DNA of 64,000 nt from Paraconiothyrium sp. Pb-2020 (Eukaryota > Ascomycota > Dothideomycetes > Pleosporales > Didymosphaeriaceae), in assembly GCA_022419385.1 (NCBI GenBank), contig JAJUBI010000008.1, positions 310,001 to 374,000 on the forward strand. The letters run 5' to 3'. A program made the translations under genes and the position numbers. Positions 34,170 to 45,742 of this stretch are shown here, one piece after another. The notes beneath the pieces were generated by a model. That model worked only from the letters and a program-made list of their open reading frames with translations. It was not told where the DNA came from and did not search any database. Position 1 is the stretch's first letter. Every line of letters begins with the position of its first letter.

Positions 34170-34391
34170 ATGCGTGCGGCGCAACCTGCGAGCGCTGGGA
34201 TGAGCAGGACCGCCTGGGTAGGCAGTCCCGAACGTTTCGCTTCTTGGCTTTTTGTGGACTTTAGACTACGGGTTTTATTGATGGATGGACGTTTCTGTTA
34301 TAGCGCTGCATTTTGATACCAATCTATTGCTTTGAACAAGATTCTAATCGTATACAACGTACATGGCTCTATGGGTCTGCTCGGTCCTGCT

Positions 34392-35569
34392 CTATATCAA
34401 CAACGAACCGGCCGGTGTGCGAACGATCTTAGGCCGGCACAACCCCCTCCAGTCTGCATGCAGTAGTCCATCGGCCACCTGCGCCGTTTGAACCGCCCAA
34501 CTCGCCAGCGCAAGCTCAATGATCCACGCCATCAGCGCGCGCCGCCAGTCTCTCTTCTTTCCCCAGACCGCCACCTCGATCACGGTAAACACCCCATTGA
34601 GCACGAAGAAAAGACCGATTCTCATCTTGCCCTCCGGCGGAAGGAGCGGCGACATGACTTCGGCGTGGAACACGGCCATCAAGCTGAACGACGCTATGAC
34701 AGCGAACGAGCGCGCAATGCGGCGAGGCACGCCGACTTTGGTAAGTATCCACATGGTAGGGTTGTACGCAAGCGTGAGGCACGGCGAAGCGAACGCGTTA
34801 TGCCACGTCTCGGTCCAGAACGTAGCCAGGCTGTCGGCGAGGAAGATGGGTCCGAAAAGCGGCGGACTGTCCTTGTACCGGAGCATGAGTTGGCACCCGG
34901 TGAAAAGGATCCAGATGCTAAGCAGCACGCCGAACGCCTTTACAGGGGCGTACTGGGGTAGGCTTTGCAGGGCGATGAACATGGCGATGTGGATGAGGAT
35001 TTGTACATGTTCTGAGTAAAAGACTCGCCGTTTCTTGGGGGAGGAGGGGAAGGGGTGCTGAGGGGTTGGCGCTAAGCGGATGGGGTTCGGTGTGAATGAT
35101 TCGTAGCGTAGCTCGGTGAGCAAGAGGAGAGCCATGATGGATGGCCGTGGGGGCTTGCCGTTGGTGTACTTCGGGAAAGACTTCTGCCAGCAGAGGAGGT
35201 GCAGTTCAACGAGCTTCATGACGCCGATGACAACTGCAGCAAGGTCAGTATTTGCCCGCTGGACATACTGCCAGCATGTGGTCATGCGCAGTTGTCGTGG
35301 TACTTACTCCCAAAGTCGAATACTCCTCTCAACGCTAGACATCTCACTGGCGCAATCTCAATGCTGGCCCAAAACAGCAGTAGCGTGGGTAGCACCAAGA
35401 TCCTACTCGTCCATATCCATCCTCTTGCCAAAGCCCAGAGACTCAAATACATCGAAGCCCCCGGAACGAGCAACGCGACGATAGCCGGCGGCCCATCAAC
35501 GAGCAGCTGGTGGACCAAATCATCCTCAAGGACAGGCACCACCGGAGCCCAGTATGACGTCATCATCAT
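34392..35569 (-). CDS. Wax-synthase-like membrane-bound O-acyltransferase
   Basis: Exons 35569-35308 and 35233-34392, with a 74-nt intron (GTAAGT, TACTGAC branch, CTGCAG), give 367 residues. About eight hydrophobic segments are visible. The motif order matches the other MBOAT gene in this window: PPLFGP, FWTETWH (FW 226-227, WH 231-232) and AVFHAE with the likely catalytic His277. The enzyme presumably transfers an acyl group to an alcohol-bearing lipid or metabolite at the ER; the substrate is unknown. The chain ends with an Arg-containing tail and has no ER-retrieval signal that I recognise. It is convergent with GH128 across 222 bp. Confidence 0.8.
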
Positions 35570-36145
35570 GAAGCAACGCGTAGAGTCTGCTGCGAAATCG
35601 AGGCATTAGTACTTTGAGTCGAAAGATGGCAGCATACGCTCGGGAATGAGATGTGTACACAGCGACCGTCAGTACAAGTAAGATTCTTAGAAATTTTGTG
35701 GTGCCAGCTCGGACGGGGCGAAAGCAGGTTTCCGATTTGACCGGAGCTGGAGGGAAGGCGCCACTGTGGCGCGGGTGTGGGGCGTGCCTCGAGTGATCTT
35801 CGTCGCCGTTACTTAGTTGATAATGATCAGTCTCGATCGCGGCAATGTGGACTTGACGGTAAAGCTTCATAAGTGGTGTAAACATGTCGGTTTATAGGCG
35901 CGGATTCCTCACAGTCTACCATCGCAAACTCGATCATTCCATCCTACAGTACGAACCAGACGATAACAAACAACAAGCCGTGACTCAAGCTTCTTGATAC
36001 ACGGTCCCTTTGTATGCGACAAGCATGTACGTATACTAAACAGCAAGCCTCGACAGCTCGTCAACGTAACGTGGCGCACGAACACATGTGTCATTAATGT
36101 ATCTATAGAAATCTTACTCTTACACGGTATACTACTCTTCTCCAT
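35570..36145. other. Intergenic region
   Basis: Promoter side of the second MBOAT gene and 3' flank of the tyrosinase gene. No gene supported. Confidence 0.4.
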
Positions 36146-37678
36146 CTATATGTATGAGTAACAGAACGGCCCCGCTAAAGTGCTCATAGCGTCGCGAATG
36201 GTGATCGTTCCGGGGTATGCATATCCCAGGTTCATGCTATCATCGAGCGTAGCATTAGCCGCGGTTGGGTCTGCAAGGAAGACGGTGCCGTAAATGGCAT
36301 TGACACGGTTTTTAGGGTCGAGATTCTGCCACGTCCACCAGGTGCGGTCAATCTGGCCGTGGTGGAAGAAGAACCTGTGGGAGTTAGCACATGTTGAACG
36401 AGTTGAAGCCGTGTAGAAGAATCGCTTACCAAGGATCACCTGGCGACGACACGAAATCTGAGCCTGGGTCGCCGCCGACGGTGAAGTGACCTGCAGTGTG
36501 CACGCCCATGAAGTTGTTCGAGAAGGCGTCCTCGCCGCCCTGCATGTCGTACCAGAAGGTCTTGATGTCTTTGCTCTTGAGCAGCTGGGTCACCTGCTGG
36601 TCATTCGTCCACTGGCTCGAAGTCCATGATGAGATGTCACGCCTTAAACAGCGCGTGTTCTGGCCAAGGCCGGCGAGTCCGTTGGTGTAGTCTTGCTCAG
36701 GATTGGGAGCCACGCAGGTCACATCGGTGAAGACGGGGCCTAGGTTGACCTTCCAGTCGCTAAAGGGGCCTGAGTTTACGCAGCCCCCTCCGGCACCATG
36801 AGGGATCTCGATCAGAGGTTGGGCTTGTGTAGGGATGCCGTAGAACGTCTGATTCGTGCAGCGGTCCCCTCCCAAACCGTTTCCGCCCATGGAGGTGGCG
36901 GAGCCATCGAGAGCAGGAGATGCTGCAGGGTTGCTAGCCCAGCGAGGCCAATTGTAGTAGGGCTGATAGCCCTTGTAGCCACACTCTTTGCGGAGTGTCT
37001 GCTCGTATGCCCATGTAAAGTAGCGATGCCTGAAGTTGAAGAGAAAAAGTCAGTTGGAACGCATGCACACTAAATTTAGGTGCCACATACCAAGCTAAGA
37101 AATTACCCGTGTTATGAATCTAACCCGTCAGCCAGGTTTCAGAATGCGGGGAAGTCCACAACTTACGAAGAACGTCTGATTGATATGGGTTGCTACAAAA
37201 TCCTATTGAGCAAGGTGTGAGCGGAACACCCCAATCGGGTACAATGTAGGGTACCCTTACATCATAGCGATTCTGGCACCCTGGGCACTTCTCTTTAGGC
37301 GTTTTTGGAGGCAGCTTGGAGATGCACTGCACTGCCATGATGTAGTCCTTCTTCTCGGAGGTAGAGAAGGCGGCCCTATCATGTGTAGATCGTGTAAGCC
37401 ACCATGCATCAAGTTGATACAGGAGGTACTAACCATTCGCGGCGGTATATGGCGTTGTTGCGGTTGCACTTCTTCCATTGTGTAGGGTTGGTAATCGACT
37501 GGTAAATCTGCTGGTTGATTGCAGCAGCTGCGGCCAGTACGTCCGATTGCAGCACGTTCGAGCTTGCTGGCGCGGTATCGAGGACTGAGTAGTTGAGGTA
37601 CTCTTCGCTTGTGGTCTGCGGTGCGGCGAAGGTTGCAGGGGCAAGGAGGATCGCCCCTACTACTGCAGCTGTCCGCAT
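36146..37678 (-). CDS. Secreted tyrosinase (copper oxidase)
   Basis: Six exons on the minus strand: 37678-37434, 37375-37261, 37202-37167 (36 nt), 37119-37091 (29 nt), 37029-36430 and 36374-36146, giving 417 residues. All introns are GT-AG (donors GTTAGT, GTAAGG, GTAAGT, GTATGT, GTAAGC). The N-terminus is a signal peptide (about 1-19, ending FAAPQ). The CuA site has His126, His134 and His143 (THINQTFFIHNTGNF...AWH) and is spread over three exons. CuB has His319 and His323 (MGVHTAGHF) and His346 or His347 (FFFHHGQIDRTWW), formed across the last splice. Tyrosinases oxidise phenols to quinones, for example in melanin or secondary metabolite formation. The cysteine-rich loop CPGCQNRYD is typical of the short secreted ascomycete type. 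Confidence 0.9.
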
Positions 37679-40274
37679 TTCTGGCGGTGAGGAAGTCTCC
37701 GTTCCTTCCGGAAGATGAACAGGAAAATTAGGAAATAAAGTTTAAAGGCGTAAGAGAAACCGAGTGGTGGAAGGTGGAGGAGGTACTGCTTGGGCGCGCG
37801 GTTAAGTTCGTGTCCAGGCGTGCGGCACGACCGATCTCGAAGCCCAGGATTAACACGAGAATACTATAGGCAGATGGAAAGCATAGAGACGCGCAGAGAT
37901 TAAAGGGTGCATGGAACGCGCTTCAAATACCGAACAGATGGCCCCTTCGTCCACGACTCAGTGTTCAGTGAGTACGCAAGCCTGGCGCCCGGCATTGTGG
38001 TCGCCCGTCAGTCGAGAGCTAGCATGCCGGCAGCTGAGATTGGTGCTGCTCGAAGGCTAGCTCTCTGATCAGTGAACGACTAGTAGCGAGAGGAGAACGG
38101 GGAAATAGCATCTTTTGGGATGGTAGACAAAGCCTGGGTGGCGCGGAGCGGTTCTGGGTTCTCGACCATCCAGGGTCTCATTGGACGTCAACCGCGTAGG
38201 TGGAGCTCGGTTCCATGTGCCTGCGGCTGTCAAATCTAGGTCCCGTCCCGTGTGGACGACCCGGGTGAATACGATTACTTGGCCGGAAGAGGAAATTGAA
38301 GGAAGGTTTCGCTTGCGACTGTGCCACCACAGGACAGATGGTTACGGATACTCGAAGGATTCGACCACCCTGGGGCCTGAATTGTAGCTTGGCGCAACAG
38401 GGCGACTTTCGACTAGATCTTGTGAACGAGTGTGGTCTCTGAAGCACAGTGCTAGTGGTTGTAGGGCGTAGACTAGGCTGCGATGGCAGTAGTGAGTGAG
38501 CGAGTCGTGCTTTTGCGGGGGCCGGGCCGCCCGAACCCAAAAGTTTCCTCTAACCGGGAACAAGGGCTCCATTTGGCTCAGCGCATGTCACTCAGGGCAT
38601 GTCACTTGCGCCATCGGCTGTATTCCCCACAACATGATCCTTTTTCAATCGCGTCTCCACTCCCTCAGGGTTGCATCGTGCTCCGCGGATGCGTTCTGCG
38701 CTTATTATCAAATGGTAATTTCTTCACACGGTACCCGTGCCTGTTCCGGTTACCAACCCGCTCCTGCATCAGCTCGCGACAAACTTCCATTATTCTGCCA
38801 CCATGAGCAAGCATTGGCGGAATGTCAGAGTTTAGCTCGAAGACCTCAACATCCTATCCATCGACCGTAACGAAACAGCAATCGTTGCGCATCTGTCTCC
38901 ACGAACCCTACCATCCCCCGTCCTGCAATCAGTTCTGTGATGCTATTCATGGCTCTGCACAGGGTTGTAGACATTACCGAACCTAAAACTTTGTTTAAGC
39001 CCTAGAAGAAGGGGCTTCGAGTGTAAGGGTGGTGTAATCGATCGCATCGTACTGTGTACGAGGTAAACAAGGTTCGATGCAGGGGACTCGGCTCCTACGA
39101 TCAACACTATGCTTGGTATATGCGGGACTTGGAACTCCACCAATGAGACAACCATCGCATGTTGCAGTTGCTGAATACCACGCGAAGTGGCTTGAACGAA
39201 AGTCGGAGCGGGGAACCGTGGGAGCGCCCGTAAGGTACGAACTAGGGTAGAGCGGGAATGCTGACGGTTTAATCTGTGTCACTGGCCTGATCAGGGATTC
39301 TTGAACCTAGTTTCCTCCCCAAACTCTCCAGCATAATGAGCTCCAAAGAGGTGTCGGAGTGAGCGCTGCGAGCTTTTCTTTGTGGAGATAGAGCTCGAGG
39401 TGCTCTCTAGGTCATGCGCAATATCGGCATTCACCCGGTTACGCAACAGCCGGCTGTGCAACCTCGATCTCCACGTGAGCGAGACGAAGCGCAATCTGTA
39501 TCTACTGGTCACACTGGACAGCGATGCTGAAGCTAGGCGGGGAAGATCAAGGCCATGCATTCACCCGACCCATAGCCAGTATCAGATCCTTACACCACAT
39601 ACGAGTACGCATCCTTTTTCGGCTTCCCACCGAGAAGCGAAACGAGAGCAACCGGTTGCAATCTTCGACTTGACAGTATATCCATCATGACAAGACCGTG
39701 CATGAGTGATCTCTTCGCATCCGAGTTCCTCTTCCTGCACGCCCGTCACCTCGTCTGCAAATCCTTTTCTAGCACCACTTCGGGTCGCTACGAACGTGGA
39801 AGCTTGGCCATCATCCCTACAACACTTGCCGCCAATGCTCGTCCCGCCGCTCTGGACTCAGGCCTGAAATGCTTCTTCGGATGCATGTGAATTCCTGCCC
39901 TTCCAGGAGCCCTCCCTGAATCGTTGCAAGATCGTTCCACACCATACTCGTTTTACCGCAAGCGACATCTGGAAACGGTAACCTAGCACGCTCACTCCCG
40001 CAGGTCGGCCCGTTGAGCCAATCCTCTTTTGCTGGGTAGTCTTGCCTGGCTTACACATACTGTATACCAGACGGACTGATCATCCTCCTTTTATAGGCAG
40101 CACGTCAGCGTTATTATAGCGATCGGTCTCCTTGTCTTACTGTTCCTTCTGTCCCTGCATTGCGCAAGGCGCAAGGTTGGTACCTACCACGCGAACGGAT
40201 CTTCCTCAAGATCGACTGAGGTAGATCACACCCTACAACATCTACGTCGGATCGTCAGAGACAAAGAAGAAAAC
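37679..40274. other. Long intergenic region
   Basis: About 2.6 kb without a supported gene. Frames such as 38496-38870 and 39382-39690 on the plus strand and 38178-38540 on the minus strand overlap and carry no domain, signal peptide or plausible splice partner. No repeats were noticed. Confidence 0.4.
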
Positions 40275-41888
40275 ATGGGTAGTACGCCAGATTTAGGGCC
40301 GCCGCCCTCGCCCGAGTATCTCGCCGAGGACTATGGACCGAGATTGCTCGCGATCGACTGCACATTGTTCGGCCTTGCGGCTGTCACGATGATTTTAAGG
40401 ATGTACGTGAGAATCTTCATGCTGAAAATGTTCGGTATCGATGGTAAGTGTTTTGCGTTCCACCATCTTTTTGAGGACATCACATCACTAAGTTCTATCA
40501 TTGCGACCACGCATTCGATGAATCTCCGGTCAAAGTCCCGCAATCAGATCTTCGTTACAGCGCCTTCTCCTATGACTGTTAGTCTGGGTTACCCTAGAAT
40601 CCGCAATTCGGGACCCAAGACCTTGGGAAACAGTTCTACAAGACGCCTCTGCGCCAATGGCGACGCAACTGCCCAGCACTTTTGAAGACCACTCGAATAT
40701 GACCAAGGATGGAAATCTCGCTGACTCTCCACCAGACTGGCTCATGCTCATTGCAATGGCCCTCTCAATGACAATAACCGCCCTTTTCATAAAAACCGTA
40801 TCGATCGGCCTCGGCCGGCACTTCGACGTCTCCGGCCTCGCCTTCCCACTCGCCCACATGGGCGACTTCTTCAAATACACCTACGTCTACGCCATCCTCG
40901 TCATCTTCGCCTACTCCTTCATCAAGCTCTCCATTGGCTTTTTCCTCCTGCGCCTCGCGGACAGGACACGCTGGCGGACGTTTCTAATATGCACGCTGGT
41001 GTTTCTCGTCGCGTTCACAATAGGCAGCACGATGGCGATTATATTCCAGTGTATTCCAGTGAGAGCAGCGTACGACTTGAGTCTGAAGCCGCCGCTAGGG
41101 TACGCCGTCCCCTCCCTTCTTCCTCCATAGATCAACAACTGACGCGCGAGACGTAGAAACGCAAAATGCTATTCCGTCAACATCTTCAAAAACGTCGGCG
41201 TGTTCAACTCCTCGGTCAACATCGCAACCGACCTCCTCTTCGCGCTGCTCCCCATCCCCATCGTCTGGAAACTGCAGGTCAACATCCAGACCAAGCTGGG
41301 ACTGTCGTTCTGCATGGCGCTCGGGCTGTTCGCGACGGCGACCGCGATATACAAGACGCCGATGCAGTATCATTTCTTCGAGGAGGCGGACTTCACGGGG
41401 AAGGGAAGCTGGTATTATATCTGGCAGCAGTGCGTCGACCCTTTTCTTACACGATAAAGCCTTTTTTTGACGGGGTGGGATGCTGCAAGGAACGAAAGGC
41501 TAATGAATATAGGGTCGAAATGAACGTCGGCATCACCGCCGCCAACCTCCCCACCCTCAAGCCCCTCTTCGCCCGCTTCTTCACCTCCCTCCGCACAATG
41601 GCCGGCTCCTACGGCTCCCGCGGCGGCCACTCGACGCTCAACACGCCGTACAAGTCCACGGGGTACTTCAAGCAAGAGGACCAGGGGAATTCCTTCGCGC
41701 TGAGCAGTCTGAGCAAGAAGGGCACGGGAGACAGCGAGTGGAAGAGGGGCGACAGCGACGAGAGTATTTTGAGGGAACATGGGGGTGCGTATGGGAGGGA
41801 GGGGGAGAGGCAGAGGGATGCGGCGAGGAGGCTGAGTGTGAGGAATGGGGGGATTATGAGGACGACGGATGTGATTATTACAAGATGA
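40275..41888 (+). CDS. Fungal rhodopsin-type (PTH11-like) seven-helix membrane protein
   Basis: Four exons (40275-40443, 40736-41099, 41157-41429, 41513-41888) give 393 residues. The first intron is unusually long (292 nt; GTAAGT, CTGAC branch, CCAG); its splice creates FGIDDWLMLIAM, a hallmark of this family. Later splices rebuild PPLGNAKCYS and IWQQVEMNVG. About seven hydrophobic segments span residues 25-290. The C-terminal 100 residues are Ser/Gly/Arg-rich and cytosolic in appearance. Conserved landmarks include NVGVFNSSVNIATDLLFALL and EMNVGITAANLPTLKPL. Related proteins are plasma-membrane receptors of the PTH11 type, some needed for host or surface sensing; ligand and role are unknown. 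No N-terminal CFEM domain is present. Confidence 0.85.
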
Positions 41889-42324
41889 TGAAGCGGGGGA
41901 GATTAATCAAAATATTTATGTGGTGTGTATATCTAATGTTGTGCGAAGGGGTATGTGTGCACGCTGCGAGCTGGCTATGCGCTCAGTGTAGTATAGTTAG
42001 AGGCTTGTATCAGGTATATGCCTCTGAGTCGAATGTGAGATCGTCTCATGACATGTGATGTTGTCAGTGCGGGTGGCCAGCGAGGACCAGGGATGTCAAC
42101 GTCAGCCACAAGAAGATCTTCGGGATAATGTGGCGGGCCGGACATCTGGCAAACTCAGATTCCTATCGATGTAGTAATCCTCAGGCGGGCCACTAGAGGC
42201 ACTGGGCGAAGGTGCGGCGACCATGATGGCGTCTGTGGCCTTTCTGTCGGTGATGTTCGTCGGTGGAATTTAGGGTAGAGACGCAATGTACAACTGCGCC
42301 ATCTGTCCCAGCATCCCTTTTATG
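41889..42324. other. Convergent intergenic region
   Basis: Separates the 3' ends of the membrane receptor-like gene and WSS1. No gene seen. Confidence 0.4.
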
Positions 42325-43742
42325 TTACGACTCATCCTTCATCTTCCCGCAAAGCGAGCACGTCCACCACTGATGCTCCATGAAAGTCCCACAATTCAAA
42401 CAATTCCAACCTATCCGTCCTTTGGCAGGCTCGAACGGCGTAGCACCGGCCCCTCTAAGCCCCGCTGCAGGGGGTGGCTTTGGCAGACTGGCTGGATGGT
42501 GTGCTGGCCCGTAGCGCTGATTCTGCGGGATCGGTTGTGGCGGCTGCTCCAGGCCACAGGCTCCGCAAGAGAGGAAGTCGAGTGGATTATGTAGCGTGCA
42601 TTGGGGACACGCCCACTTGTTTGGATCGGTGGGAACCACGAGAGACGCCGGCGAGGGTTCAGGTGGTTCAGGTGGTAGGGCTCTATTGCGGATCGCTTCC
42701 TCTTCATGTGATATGAGGCGCGACGATGGGCGACGGGAGCTTGGCAACGATGTAGGTCGTCTCGTTGTGTTCCCGGTGACCAAGCGGGACTGGGGCCGCC
42801 CGTCGTGATTTGAAGACACACTTCGAGAAGGTGCTGGCTTTGGGGTCGACGTTCGTGATGTTGGAGGGTGATTGTCGAATTGTAGGCCATTTACTGGATC
42901 CCATGCCAATCCGCCTCCTCCGTTGGGCGCACACAGCTCTTCCAACTTGATCATCTCCTCTTCTTCCATAAGTTCTTGCAGCGCTTGTGCGATTGCCAAG
43001 TCGTTCGCGTCATTCTCGTCGGCCTTCGTCCTGAACCCAGTCTGTACTTGCTGATCACGCAACCTGCCAGCTTCGGAACTGCCACTCGCGCAGCCCTCTG
43101 TGATGCTAGTTCTCCTTGTCGCCGCGTCTGCGATGACCTTGCGCATATTTACACCACGGGAGACTGGACCACCTCCTAACCGACGCCCACCTGCGTTCTG
43201 GTTCGTGGTCGCCTTTCGCTTTTCTGCTGATATTCGAGCCTGACGGCGCATTTCGTCCAGTGGTATTCTCTTGCCACCAAGCGTTCGACCTTGAGATAGG
43301 AAACCATCACCGGTGTAGCCTTTTGCAATTAAGGACTGGTGCTCGTCACGCAGCTCATTCCAAAGATTGTGGAAGTTGTGGTCGTGTGGGCCCCAGATGA
43401 TATGCGAGAGCTCATGTAGCAGGGTATCAGTGATCTGCTCCATGGGTAGAAACTGCCTAGAGTCATGGTGGTAGCGCAGCCTGATCAGTATCCTCTCTGT
43501 TCTATTGATATTCAACCCTGCATATTCTTAGTTATAGATACTCCGCGTTAGACTGTAATCATACCGAGCAGCTGGGGTTCATCAGGGAGGAATTCCGCTA
43601 GAGTGGCCACCTTCCAGCCTCGTTTCCTCATCATGGGTTTGACCATGGATGCTGCCTTGCGCAGCATGTGCAATGCTTCACCATCGCGCGGTAGGTGCTT
43701 GAGATGTTCATACGCATCAAAGTGCGCGTCGATCTCCCGCAT
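42325..43742 (-). CDS. WSS1: WLM-domain DNA-dependent metalloprotease WSS1
   Basis: Exons 43742-43565 and 43517-42325, with a 47-nt intron (GTATGA, TGCAG), give 456 residues. The N-terminal WLM domain reads HLPRDGEALHMLRKAASMVK, RKRGWKVATLAEFLP and, after the splice, LLGLNINRTERI. The zinc site is HELSH at 94-98, followed by GPHDHNFH. A low-complexity middle region holds an acidic helix (ELMEEEEMIKLEEL). Two RanBP2-type zinc fingers close the protein (WACPQCTL...CGACG and GWNCLNCGTF...CSLCG). Wss1/SPRTN proteins degrade proteins crosslinked to DNA and bind SUMO and Cdc48; yeast Wss1 is shorter and has different C-terminal motifs. The first ATG (MREIDAHF) fits the family start. Confidence 0.9.
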
Positions 43743-44294
43743 GTTGCGGGTCTAGCTTGATGTTTCGCTGACAGCCTGCGATTCGATATTCCAGTTTCAG
43801 TATTCGGTCCGAGGTTCTGGCAGATCTTCCACTTTGACAGATGAAAAGAGAAGGCAGACTGGAAAGTAAGAGAGGAAAGTAGTTGACCTTCACCAACGCG
43901 TAGAAAAGACTCGAAGGACGATTATCAACAGAGGCAACGCCAGCCAGCCACGTAAGCTTTGCGCGCGGCGGAGAGGCACCACGGCGTACGTAGAGGCAAC
44001 CACAAGGAAAATACTAACCAGACAGATCGAGGACCGTGCCTAGCTAAGGGTATCTATAGGAAAAGAACGTACAGCGGGCCGCATGCGCGTCAGCCGTAGG
44101 CGCACATAAGACATGAGGTGCGAAAGGCCAGAGCACGTGCAGGGGTGCAGGATGCCGTAGTGGCGGCGGAAGGCGATACGCCACATTTGCTCTGCGATCT
44201 AAGCTCTCCGCAGATGACGATGCACGATCCAACCTTCCCTTCCTCGCCTGCACCTTTACCATAGTTTTCTTACTACAATTTTTAATTCTGTACA
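43743..44294. promoter_or_regulatory. Divergent promoter region
   Basis: 552 bp between the WSS1 start (minus) and the DUF1776 gene start (plus). No clear TATA element was recognised. Confidence 0.4.
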
Positions 44295-45742
44295 ATGACG
44301 GCCGATGACCAGCATTTCCTGGATGTGGTGAGTGCCCTCTCGTGCCTTATCGGGTCGTTGCTAACTGACGTTACTCGCGCGACAGCTGTCTGAGTATTCG
44401 CAAGACATCCGGAAATTCACGGGCAACATCTTTGACGCCTCGGACCGGCATTTCCAAAGCGTAGCCGGGTACATAAAACGATCCGTCCCTAAAGGCTGGC
44501 TACCTGAACATGCACGCCCACCTCCTCCGCCCCCGCGCGTAGTCTCCGGCGCCTACCTACATCGTCTGCAAGATTGGGTCTCGCGGAATCGCGCGCTTAC
44601 GGCCGCAGTTGTAGCCTTCTTGGCCACGGGCGGAGTGTTGTTATGGCGGGAACGGAACAAATCTAGGAAGAAACGGAGGGCACGGCGCGCAAGCAATGGC
44701 GCACGTAAAGAAGTCATCGGTAGGATCAGCGCATGCTTATGCACTGCAGATGCTGACTATGGCAGTCCTTGCTGGTCCGCCCAACTCGCCCATAATCAAG
44801 TCACTCTCGCTGTACCTCGAACGCCGCGGTTTCATCGTATACATTGTGTGCTCGGATATGGAAGAGGAGCAGCTGGTACACGGCGAATCCAGAGCAGACG
44901 TGCGGCCGCTGCATCTTGACGTCGCTGATGTCCTGGGCACCCAAGAGGCGATGGAGCGCTTCAACGACCTGCTGCTCAAGCCCCATGTCGCGTTTTCAGG
45001 CGCATCGCCGCACAACCTACACTTCCGGGGCCTGGTTTTGGTCCCTGATCTGATCTACCCATCGGGGCCCGTTGAAACAATTGGGCCTGAATTGTATTCT
45101 GACGCACTTAACGCAAAGGTCCTAAACACCATTGCCGTTACGCAGGCATTTCTACCCACCATCTGCGAGTTTAAGGCGCGCGTTTTGATGTGCACCCCAA
45201 GCATCGTGGCGTCGTTGCAGCCCCCGTTCCACAGCGTCGAAACCGCCGTTGTTGGCGCCCTGGAAGGGTTCACGGCGTCGCTGAGAGGCGAACTCGGCAC
45301 GCTAGGCATTGACGTGTGCCAGTTCAAGCTCGGGACGTTTGACTGCTCACGCGTTGGCAGCAGACAGCACCTGCAAACAACAGCTGGACCGAATACGATC
45401 GCGTGGCCGGCGACTACGCGGAAATTGTACGCGTCGAACTTTGTGAATCAAAGCCGCATCGCCCAAAACCGAGGGCTTCTCACTGCGAGTAGCACTGGAA
45501 GCTCGTTGCGAGTGTTACACGATGCTGTGTTCGATGCGCTTACCCAAAGACGGCCACGTCGGGTGTGGCGTGTAGGACGTGGGAGCGTAACGTACGACAT
45601 GGTGGGCAACTGGATACCCGCAGGCTTGGTCGGATGGATGATGGGCGTAAAGCGGGTGTCGCTGGAGGGGGCAACAGCAGAGCCGCAGCTGGAAGACGCT
45701 GCACAGTCACAGTCTTGGGAGAGGATTGAACAGGCCGTGTGA
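44295..45742 (+). CDS. DUF1776-family short-chain dehydrogenase-like protein
   Basis: Three exons (44295-44327, 44386-44719, 44766-45742) give 447 residues. The introns have GTGAGT and GTAGGA donors, CTAAC and GCTGAC branches, and GACAG and GGCAG acceptors. The first exon is only 11 codons. Residues about 85-110 form one hydrophobic segment (LTAAVVAFLATGGVLLW) followed by a basic KKRRARR patch, suggesting membrane anchoring. The second join creates the nucleotide-binding-like strand KEVIVLAGPPNSPIIKSLSL, then GFIVYIVCSD. Later blocks (LVLVPDLIYPSGPVE, VLMCTPSIVASLQPPFHSVE) resemble the degenerate SDR fold of DUF1776 (yeast YNL181W type). The YxxxK motif is not evident, so catalytic activity is uncertain. 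Confidence 0.85.
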
